Origin: Ovis canadensis
Lineage: Eukaryota > Chordata > Mammalia > Artiodactyla > Bovidae
Length of the DNA: 64,000 nucleotides
Direction of reading: 5' to 3'
Assembly (NCBI RefSeq): GCF_042477335.2
Contig: NC_091245.1
Span: 223,943,501-224,007,500 of the forward strand
How positions within the stretch are numbered: position 1 is the stretch's first letter; each line of letters starts with the position of its first letter. Shown here piece after piece: positions 33,939 to 43,111 of the stretch. The notes beneath the pieces are model-generated. The model had not been told where the DNA came from. It did not search any database and saw only the letters and a list, made by a program, of their open reading frames with translations. Both the position numbers and the translations under genes were made by a program.

Positions 33939-34464
33939 GCATCATGGTGCAAGTGAAACTCCTATGTTCTACTTTTTAAATGAAAAACTTCCAGGTGCCT
34001 CACTTACTCCTGTGGTTAGTGTAACCAGGCTTCTATCTATGACAGTCTAAAATGTATTTCTTTAATCATCATGTACACATGGTCCATTGGCACTGACAGA
34101 ATTGGTATTCATCATCTTCAGTTCATTAGCGGCTCTCAGTCCAAACTATTTATGCTATTAGGAAGCCAAGAGACTTACCCCAGGTTCAGGGTGACTGCTC
34201 AGGATGATAAATTCTAATTATAGTCTGGGAATGAAGACCTTTTAAAATATGTGGGAACAGACCAACTTAGAAGGAAAAAGTTAAAATATTTTTGTTTATT
34301 TTAGTTTAACATCACTCCTTTCAGCTCAAAAACATTTATTTGATTTTGATAAAAAATACAGTGAACTTGTCTCTAACACATTTCATGCCCAAACTCCTAG
34401 ATAAATGATAAACAGGTAATAGAAATACATTGAGACTAATATAAATGGAGAGAAAATGATGAAA
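33939..34464. other. No recognisable feature
   Basis: AT-rich spacer between SINEs; nothing supported. Confidence 0.5.
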
Positions 34465-34673
34465 ATGAAAGTGAAGTTGCTCAGTCACGTCCATCTCTTA
34501 GCAACCCCATGGAATATAGCCTGCTAGGCTCCTCCATCCATGGGATTCTCCAGGCAAGAATACTGGAGTGGGTTGCCATTTCCTTCTCCAGGGGATCTTC
34601 CTGACATAGGGATCGAATCTGGGTCTCCCAAACTGCAGGCAGACTCTTGACCATCTGAGCCACCAAGGCTTCC
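34465..34673 (-). mobile_element. Bov-A2-type SINE
   Basis: 'gaaagtgaagttgctcagtc' edge, core 'ccaggcaagaatactggagt', head 'ctgagccaccaaggcttcc'. Confidence 0.93.
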
Positions 34674-34792
34674 TAAGAAAATAAGAGGAAATGAAAATGA
34701 TAAAGGAAAGCAAATTTTAATAAATTTGGAGAATATGTAAAAGATGGAAGAGTAAGTGGTAAGTGACAAGCACAGTGGGTAAACATATCCAT

Positions 34793-35056
34793 GCTGCTGC
34801 TGCTGCTAAGTTGCTTCAGTTGTGTCCCATAGATGGCAGCCCACCAGGCTCCCCTGTCCCTGGGATTCTCCAGGCAAGAATACTGAAGTGGGTTGCCATT
34901 TCCATCTGCAATGCATGAAAGTGAAAAGTGAAAGTGAAGTCGCTCAGTCGTGTCCAACTCTTAGAGACCCCATGAACTGCAGCTCACCAGGTTTTTCTGT
35001 CCATGGGATTTTCCAGGCAAGAGTACTGGAGTGGATTGCCATTGCCTTCTCTGAAA
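34793..35056 (-). mobile_element. Bov-A2 SINE dimer with GCT repeat
   Basis: Two headless Bov-A monomers in tandem: 34793-34910 with a (gct)4-5 run at its 3' edge, and about 34917-35056, joined by the characteristic linker 'gaaagtgaaaagtgaaagtg'. This is the standard Bov-A2 dimer layout. Confidence 0.93.
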
Positions 35057-35169
35057 CATATCCATAGAGAGATGTTAAAGTTTATTTACATTGTAAAACA
35101 ATAAATTTTAAATTTGAGACATCAATTTCCATTGGAGGTAATGATAAAAAAGGGTTTAAAACTCTAAAT

Positions 35170-35345
35170 GATATTTTGGATTTACTGTGTCTGTCTGAAA
35201 TTCACATACTGAAAGCCCTAACCTTCAGCACTTCTGATTGTGACTATATGTGGAGACAGGGCCTTTATGAAGATAATTAAGTTAAAAGGAGACCATAATT
35301 GTGAGCCCTAATTCAGTCTGACTGGATTAGAACATAGGAACATCT

Positions 35346-35405
<60 letters not shown>

Positions 35406-35630
35406 ACACACACACACACACACAGATAGTGGTACAACCATGAAAGGAAGCAATAAGAAGGTGATTGTATTTAAGAGATGGAGAGAGTCCTCAGGATAAG
35501 CCAGCTGTTCTGGCACCCTGATTTTTTACTTTGAGCTTCGCAAACTGTAAGAAACAAATTTCTGTTGTGTAAGTCATACAATCTGTGGTATTTTGTGTGG
35601 TAGCTTTCACAAACCAATACAAATGATCAG
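35170..35630 (+). mobile_element. MLT1-type MaLR LTR with internal microsatellite
   Basis: LTR landmarks in order: 'gaaagccctaaccttcagca', 'gtgactatatgtggagacag', 'cctaattcagtctgactgga', 'gtaagaaacaaatttctgtt', 'cagaatctgtggtatttt'-like end near 35585, and 'aaccaatacaaa' near the terminus. A 75-bp TA/CA array has expanded in the middle. No internal retroviral coding sequence is attached. Confidence 0.7.
35349..35424. repeat. (TA)n(CA)n microsatellite, ~75 bp
   Basis: About 26 uninterrupted TA units pass through 'tgtatac' into about 11 CA units. It is the longest microsatellite in the window and probably polymorphic. Confidence 0.97.
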
Positions 35631-35909
35631 GTGAAACATTTGTACCCAAAGGCTGGGAATATTAACAAGGAGATTATCTCATTTTCCCACTTCTTGTGTG
35701 AACAAAATGAAGAATACTTTTCTTAGGCTTACTAGTAGACTGGACATGGCTGAGAAGAGCATCTGGGAGATAGAGGATCTATTAATAGAATCCTTGAAAC
35801 CCAAAAGCAAAGGGAAGAAAGGCTGGAAAAAGAAGCAGAACACATGACTTGAGTGACAACTACAAATGTTGTAACATGCAAATAATAGGCATGTTAGAAG
35901 GAGAAGAGG

Positions 35910-36078
35910 ACTTCCCTTGTGGCTCAGCTGATAAAGAATCTTCCTGTAATGAGAGAGACATAGGTTCAGTTTCTGGGTTGGGAAGATCCCCTGGAGAAAG
36001 GAAAGGTTACCCACTCCAGTATTCTGGCCTAGAGAATTCCATGGACTGTATAGGCCATAGGGTCACAAACAGTTGGAT
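35910..36078 (+). mobile_element. Bov-tA-type SINE lacking its 3' end, fused to BovB
   Basis: Head 'cttcccttgtggctcagc', 'gggaagatcccctggag', 'gaattccatggactgtatag', stopping at 'gggtcacaaacagttgga'. The expected terminal 'cacgactgag...' is missing here and BovB sequence follows directly. Confidence 0.9.
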
Positions 36079-39000
36079 ACTTCAGTATTCTTGCCCTGAG
36101 AACCCCATAAATGGTATGAAAAGGCAAAATAGTGTGATACCAAAAGATGAACTCCCCAGGTCGGTAGGTGCCCAATATGCTACTGGAGAAGAGTGGAGAA
36201 ATAACTCCAGCAAGAATGGAGACGGAGCCAAAGCAAAAACAACACCCAGTTGTGGATGTGGTGGTTGATGGAAGTAAAGTCAGATACTGTAAAGAGCAAT
36301 ATTGCATAGGAACCTGGAATATTAGGTCCGTGAATCAAGGCAAATTGGAAGTGGTCAAACAAGGGACGACAAGAGTAAACATGAACATTTTAGAAATCAG
36401 CAGACTAAAATGGACTGGAATGGGTGAATTTAACTCAGATGACCATTATATCTACTACAGTGGGCAGGAATCCCTTAGAAGAAATGGAGTAGCCATCATA
36501 GTCACAGAAGAGTCCGAAATGCAGTACTTGGATGCAATCTCAAAAGCAACAGAATGATCTCTGTTCGTTTCCAAGGAAAACCATTCAATATCATAGTAAT
36601 CCAAGTCTATGCCTCGACCAGTTATGCTGAACAAGCTGAAGCTGAACAGTTTTATGAAGACCTAAAAGACCTTCTAGAACTAACACCCCCAAAAGATGTC
36701 CCTTTCATTATAGGGGGCTGGAATGCAAAAGTAGGAAGACAAGAGATACCTGGAATAACAGGCAAATTTGGCCTTGGAATACGGAATGAAGCAGGGCAAA
36801 GGCTAATAGAATTTTGCAAAGATAATGAATTGGCTATAGCAAACGTCATCTTCCAACAACACAAGAGAAGACTCTATGCATGGATATCACCAGATGGTCA
36901 ATACCAAAATCAGATTGATTATATTCTTTGCAGCCAAAGATGAAGAAGCTCTATACAGTCAGCAAAAACAAGACTGGGAGCTGGCTGTAGCTCAGATCAT
37001 GAACTCCTTATTGCCAAATTCAGACTTCATATGAAGAAAGCAGGGAAAACCACTGATCATTCAGGTATGACCTAAATCAAATCCGTTATGGTTATATAGT
37101 GGAAGTGACAAATAGATTCAAGGGATTAGATCTGATAGAATGACTGAAGATCTATGGTTGGAGATTTGTGACATTATACAGGAGGCAGTGATTAAGACCA
37201 TCCCCAAGAAAATGAAATTCAAAAAGACAAAATTGTTTTCTGATGAGGCCATACAAATAGCTGAGAAAAGAGAAGTGAAAGGCAAAAGAAAAAAGAAACC
37301 CATGAAATAGGTCCATTGGAAGGCAGAGTTCCAAAGAGTAGCCAGGAGAGATAAGAAAGCCTTCCTCCACAATCATTGCCAAGAAATAGAGGAAAACAAT
37401 AGAATGGGAAAGACTAGAGGTCTCTTCAAGAAAATTAGAGCTTTCAAGGGAAGATTTCATGCAAAGATGGGCTCAATAAAGGACAGAAATGGTATGGACC
37501 TAACAGAAGAAGAAGATATTAAGAAGAGGTGGCAACAAACACAGAAGAACTATACAAAAAATATCTTCATAACACAGATAACCACAGTGGTGTGATCACT
37601 CACCTAGAGCCAGACATCCTAGAAAGCAAAGTCAAGTGGGCCTTAGGGAGCATCATTACGAACAAAGCCAGTGGAGGTGATAGTATTCCAATTGATCTAT
37701 TTCAAATCATGAAAGATGATGCTGTGAAAGTGCTACACTCAACATGCCAGCCAATTTGGAAAACTCAGCAGTGGCCACAGGACTGGAAAAGGTCAGTTTT
37801 CATTCTAATCCCAAAGAAAGGCAATGCCAAAGAATGTTCAAACTACTGTACAATTGCACTCATTTCAGACGCTAGCAAAATAATGTTCAAAATTCTCCAA
37901 GCCAGACTTCAACAGTACTTGAACTGTGAACTTCCAGATGTTCAAGCTGGATTTAGAAAAGGCAGAGGAACCAGAGATTAAATTGCCAACATCTGCTGGA
38001 TCACAAAAAAAGCAAGAGAGTTCCAGAAAACTACCTACTTCTGCTTTTGACTACACCTTTGATTCTGTGGATCACAACAAATAGTGGAAAATTCTGAAAG
38101 AGACGGGAATACCAGACCACCTCACCTTCCTGCTGAGAAATCTTTATGCAGGTGAAGAAGCAACAGTTAGAACTGAACATGGGACAACAGACTGGTTCCA
38201 AATCTGGAAAGGAGTATGTCAAGGCTATATAGTGTTACCCTGCTTATTTAACTTATATGCAGAGTACATAATGCAAAATGCCAGGGTAGAGAAAGCACAA
38301 GTTGGAATCAAGATTGATGGGAGAAATATCAATAACCTCAGATATGCAGATGACCCCACCTTCATGGCAGAAAGTGAAGAACTAAAGAGCCTCTTCATGA
38401 AAGTGAAAGAGGAGAGTGAAAAAGTTTGCTTAAAACTCAACATTCAGTATATTAAGATCATGTCATCTAGTTCCATCTCTTCATGGCAAGTAGATGAGTC
38501 AAAATGGAAACAGTGAGAGACTTTATTTTGGGGGGCTCCAAAATCACTGCAAATGGTGACTTCAGCCCTGAAATTAAAAGATGTTTGCTCCATGGAAGAA
38601 AAGTTATGACCAACCTAGACAGCATATTAAAAAGCAGATACATTATTTTGCCAACAAATGTCCATCTAGTCAAAGCTATGGTTGTTCCAGTAGTCATTTA
38701 TGGATGTGAGACCATAAAGAAAGCTGAGCACCAAAGAATTGATGCTTTTGAACTGTGGTGTTGGAGAAGACTCTTGAGCATCCCTTGGACAACAAAGAGA
38801 TTCAGTCAGTCCATTCTAAAGGAAATCAGTCCTGAATATTCATTGGAAGGACTGATACTGAAGATGAAAATCCAATACTTTGGCCACCTGATGCAAAGAA
38901 TCAACTTATTGGAAAAGACCCCAATGCTGGGAAAGATTAAAGACAGTAGTATAAGGGGACAACAGAGAATGAGATGGTTGGATGGCATTACCGACTCAAT

Positions 39001-39112
39001 GGACATAAGTTTGAATAGGCTTCTGGAGTTGGTGATGGACAGGGAAGCCTGGCTTACTGTAGTCCATGGGATCACAAAAAGGCAGACATGACTGAGTGAC
39101 TGAACTGACCTG
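36079..39112 (+). mobile_element. BovB LINE (RTE clade), near full length, plus strand
   Basis: About 3.03 kb. It starts at 'acttcagtattcttgccctg', which corresponds to a point about 500 bp inside the longer BovB at 13172-16695. It then runs through endonuclease (about 36320-37030), RT (about 37404-38500) and C-terminal tail (to about 39091), ending 'gactgagtgactgaactgac'. It sits inside an L1M together with the preceding SINE. The 6-base gagaag occurs at both outer borders (left at about 35899-35904, right at about 39111-39116), a possible target duplication of the whole composite. Confidence 0.93.
36168..39091 (+). pseudogene. BovB EN-RT ORF remnant, inactivated
   Basis: Frame pieces cover the endonuclease (36168-36557, 36554-36943), RT (37404-37595, 37529-37981, 38232-38516) and C-terminal domain (38504-39091, 195 codons). 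The RT box is YADD and intact (38343-38354). The endonuclease box that should read GDWN reads GGWN (36713-36724), losing the catalytic aspartate. A CAA-to-TAA change stops RT at 37979-37981 within the GRGTRDQ block, and several frameshifts occur around 36530, 37050 and 38050. Non-functional. Confidence 0.9.
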
Positions 39113-40256
39113 AGAAGTAGAAGAAAAAGAGAAAAGATCATAAGAAATATTTCAAACAATAAGAATGAGAAATTTTCCAAATTAATGTCAGACAGCAAAC
39201 CATAGATCCAGGAAGCTCAGAGACCATCAGTAGGATTAATGTAAAAAAAAAAAAAAATGAAACAAAAACAAAAACCACCAATCAAACAAACAAATCCCAG
39301 GATACTTAGGACTACTAATTTTCAAGCCATGGACAATCAAAGATAAAGTTCTGAAAGAAGTCAAATGAAAGAACATCTTACCTGTAAAGAAATGAATTTA
39401 AGATTTACTTCTGACTCCTCTTCAGCCCATGCAAGCAAGAAGAGGCTTCAGTGAAATAAACTATACACTGTACACTGAATTTTAAAGATCTACCTTGTAA
39501 GAAATGTTATGAGTTCTTTAGAGAGAAGGAAGGTGGTATGTCATAAATTTCAATCTACATAAAGAAAAGACTTTCAAAGAATAAATAGATGAAGGTAAAA
39601 AACTTTAACTTTTCTCATCCTTAATCAGTCTAATAACAATTTGTTAAACATAATGATACCAATAAGGTATTTAATTATATAAGCTATGTATGTTAGAAAA
39701 AATATGCTTAGATATTCCTACTGCAAGATAAATGAATCATAGCAATAAAACAAGGGATGAAAGGGAGGTATTAAGATTGTTTTGTTCTTATTAAATCCTC
39801 ACACTACCTGTCAAATGGCATAGTGCTATTTGAAAGTAGGCTTTGATTAGCAACATATAAAAAGGTAAAAATAGGAAACAAAAGAGACACTAACAAAGGA
39901 GAGAGAATAGAATCATAGAGACAAATCACAGGTGGCAGAAAAAGCAAGGAAGACAAAAATAGAAATGAAGAAAATGAAAACAGTAACAAATATGACAGAG
40001 CCACCTGTACTAATAATCGCTTTGAATGTCCATGGTTTAAATGCATCAGTTAAATACAAATTGTCATAATGGATGAAAAAAACAAGACTCAAATATATTT
40101 TATTAACAAGAAATCCATTTTGAATGAAGAAAGAATGAGTGCTTCCCCTCTGGCCAAGATGTATTCACATGGAACAAATTTACCCTCCCATGTAAATCAA
40201 CATAAAAACTCCAACCAATCCTACACAAAAACAGGCAAAATACTTGAAATAATATA

Positions 40257-41245
40257 ATGTGTATAATATGGTCATGTAAATAGAATAAAGTAGAAAATGG
40301 AGAATCCCATGAAGAGTCAGATGTGCTTCATGTCATACAAATTTTAAAGGAAAGGTTTAATTGATAGAATTTGTGTTATCTGTTAACATCATGTTTGTTC
40401 AGATTTTAGAAGAAAAACAAATAGCACCCTTCTAACGCCCAGGTTTGGAACCATTTTGTAGCTAAGGTGAAAAATCAAAATAATTTTTTTTCCTGTAAAT
40501 CTAAACTGGAGAAAGTGTAACGGACTTGTGGCCAAATAGACCTCTTAACGTGTATTCCAGATGAGAGATCTACTATGTCTTGGGCAGTGCTGGATAGCTG
40601 ACTGCCACCAGCAGATCCCAAGTACCCTCTTTGCAGGCAGGCAGTTCACAGTGAGTGAACTCTTAAGGGTGGAGTCATATTTATCTCCCTCTTCCAGTTG
40701 TGTGAATCAGCTAAATAACTCCTTCCTCCTGGGAAGAAGTAAGGAAATTTAGAGTAGAATGTTCCTCTCCTGCTGTTCCTTCCAGAAATGGAGTGAAAAG
40801 TCCCTTCTAATGTTGCAAACAGGAAGACAAGTGTCCTCTGTCACCTGTAAAGTAAAAACACTGACTTGTCTCAAAAATAAAACAGAAGAAGCAGCCAAAG
40901 TCAAGCGTTATTTACTGTTTCTTCGTGTAAAAGAGCATGAAAAAAAGTACTTGGGAGGTCAACTTGAAGTTATTATTTCATCTTATTTGTCACATGCAAA
41001 GCTACCCTTCACTTAATTATTTAAAAACTTCCTCTCATGAAGATATGGTAATCTTTTTACCATTAGTTAATTTTACTTTGTTGGCTTTTGTGCTTAGAGC
41101 AATTTGAATTTGACAGTTGGAGCATTTTAATAAAGAAAGTCAGTTAAACACCTGTCCAAATTATTCCCTATATATACAGCAGTGGAATGTAAATTTGCAT
41201 TGAAAAAGATTTATTAGAAAAATTTAGCTGGCTATCACCTACTTT
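40257..41245. other. No recognisable feature
   Basis: Slightly less AT-rich at 40550-40760. Open stretches at 40561-40752 and 40759-41016 (plus) are not recognisable. No repeat family is assigned. Confidence 0.45.
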
Positions 41246-41257
41246 TACTGCCTTTTT
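41246..41257. repeat. Target-site duplication, left copy (RPS3A pseudogene)
   Basis: TACTGCCTTTTT, overlapping the start of the poly-T tract. On the minus strand this is AAAAAGGCAGTA, as expected downstream of an L1 endonuclease nick. Confidence 0.9.
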
Positions 41258-42103
41258 TTTTTTAACACAAATAAGACCTTTTATTTATCACCATTAAAAG
41301 TCCGAATTTTTCACAGATTTTTGGACAGCTGACTCATACCCGTTAGCTTGATCAGCTTTAGTACTTATTTCATCCCCAATAACTTTTTAAAAAATGCTAT
41401 CTTCTCCATGCAGTTCCATGAGTTTTCCCAGTTCATACATGGGCTTCTTCAGCATATTTTCTTTTATAACAGTGTCATCATGGAGCAAATAAATAGATTG
41501 GCAAACCTCTTCCATGTGTTTTCCATTGCTGTCTGAAATCAATTTATTGACCACCCTTTTCAAGACATTTGTCTTCACCCCTCATGATTTACATTGTGAT
41601 CTTGTGGGTCTGGCTGACCTACCAGTTCTGGGCATAACTGTTTCATTTTCAGTTAAACTCACACAGAACAGAAGAAGCAAATACCCATTGGTAATGTTGA
41701 CATCAACGTGAGCTTCAGTCAGTCTGACATTTTTTGAGCCATAGAGCATATTTTGTCACAGGTGAGATCTGAGCCATGGAAATTAGTCAGGCATTTTTTG
41801 TCCAGAACGTCTTCAGTAATTAGCTTGAATTTTGTAAATGCAACTTCATCATTTTGCAGATTAGCAAGGTTCACTTCAAAAACACAGCCCTTGAAGCCAT
41901 CTGTTGTGATTTGTATTCCTTGGGTTCTCATGACCAGTGTTTTCCCAATATTTCTTCTATTTAGCCATACTTATGCTTTCACATCATACCAATCTTTCTT
42001 AGAAAATGAGTCAACCACTTTCTTCTTGGCTCCCTTTTTGCTGCTTTTGTAAGGTGCCTGTTCTTCCTGAATACCATGGTGCTACTCAGAGATCCAAAAG
42101 GGC
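41258..42103 (-). pseudogene. RPS3AP: Ribosomal protein S3a processed pseudogene
   Basis: Intronless, full-span copy of the 40S ribosomal protein eS1/S3a mRNA. The ATG is at 42077-42075. The minus strand then reads recognisable S3a segments: [12 protein letters not shown] near 42030, [32 protein letters not shown] and [13 protein letters not shown] (about 41960-41730), then [12 protein letters not shown] and [12 protein letters not shown] (about 41560-41390), and an end resembling the NGYE..VQ.SV terminus near 41320. Inactivating changes include stops after WYDVKA and after QKMSD, a lost segment of the middle domain around 41600-41700, and a stop after HGEDSIF. An AATAAA-type signal (ataaataaaag on the minus strand) near 41280 is followed by a poly(A) tract (plus-strand T run 41253-41263). 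Twelve-base duplications flank it. RPS3A has many processed copies in mammals. Confidence 0.95.
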
Positions 42104-42115
42104 TACTGCCTTTTT
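42104..42115. repeat. Target-site duplication, right copy (RPS3A pseudogene)
   Basis: TACTGCCTTTTT, identical to the left copy and followed by aaata. The minus-strand site TATTT/AAAAAGG resembles the L1 nick consensus. Confidence 0.9.
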
Positions 42116-43110
42116 AAATATGAGAGATCCATCCAAATGCTGTTACAGTTGAAGGTAAATATTCTAATGCAGTGTGTTTTAGTAAAATACAGTAAATGTT
42201 ATTTTAGAGTCTATAAAAAATAAACATTAGTTAAAAATCATGATTTTAAATCTCTCCTTAATTCTCTGCTGTTGTTCTTTTAAGATATCTTTTTATATCA
42301 CCTTAAAATAAATATATATGTGTGTGTGTGTGTTTGTGCGTGTATACACACATATTAACATACTTGTTTGTATAACTCAAACAGGTTTTTAAAACTCTTA
42401 GCTTAGTTGCTACAAGTAGCTACCAGAATGATTATTAAGTTTTCAAAGAAATCATAAAAGAATATTCTCAGATTGCATCCTTGATTTCACTTGATAGAAT
42501 GACTTTCTTTTAAATGCATTGCTTTACTCAGTTGAAAATTTGATTTGTTTTCACTGAAATAATTTCAGATTCAAGTTCTTAGTTCATAATGCCTTGGTCC
42601 TTTCATATAAAATATGTTTTGGAGATTGGTTCATTCAGACTCCTGACAAATGAAAAATTTTAGATTCTTTTCAGAGGTGCCTTTGGGTCCATAACTACGT
42701 GTTAGCTGTATGAAAACTGGCGATTGTCTCCTATTAAGCATTCAGATAGTTTGTGTATTCTCTTCTAATGTAATATGCTTGTCCCCTGAGCTTTCCCCAG
42801 ATGATGAGTTTCATGAGGGCATAAACCTAACTTCTGTAGCTTCAATATCTATCTGTGTTTGCATGTATTAGATAACCCAACACTTACATAATGAGGAATG
42901 AGTATGTTTAGCCATATAACTACTATCTATTGCATTGCTGAGTGATTTATATGCCTCCTCTTTAAAACTTTTGAGATGAAGAAGAAATATTGGTTATATA
43001 AGTCCATTAGATTTCATGTATTTTTTCTTTTTTCAGCACTGTTTACATTTGATGTTTCAATGATTTCTTCTTGAGGAAGATTTACCATTGTCTAAATAAT
43101 TTCAGTGCAG
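42116..43110. other. Mostly unassigned; possible L2/MIR trace at 42775-42900
   Basis: AT-rich. 'gatgatgagtttcatgagg' plus the following 120 bp have the word order of an L2 3' end, but the match is weak. Confidence 0.35.
42309..42356. repeat. (TA)/(TG)/(CA) mixed microsatellite
   Basis: atatatat followed by a TG run, 'tttgtgcgtg' and 'tatacacacata': an imperfectly self-complementary dinucleotide tract. Confidence 0.9.
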
Positions 43111-43111
43111 A

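Larger units (their letters stand above)
35680..40256 (+). mobile_element. Old L1M-type LINE, ORF1 to ORF2 start, split by SINE-BovB insertion
   Basis: The left part (about 35680-35908) ends in 'ggcatgttagaaggagaaga', the L1 ORF1 GxPEGEE-type segment. The right part resumes at about 39113 with the next L1M phrases 'aatgagaaattttccaaat', 'ccaggaagctcagag' and 'catgcaagcaagaagagg'. Near 40005 it reaches the start of the ORF2 endonuclease, readable as IIALNVHGLNASVKYKLS followed by a stop. The element is collinear once the 3.2-kb insert is removed. It is heavily mutated and inactive. Confidence 0.75.

Noticed and set aside
33547..33952. Minus-strand frames with 'GKESACNAGD...PLQYSCLENSMDRG' type sequence
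   Set aside because: This is the common translation of Bov-A SINEs, seen at every SINE in the window, not a protein family.
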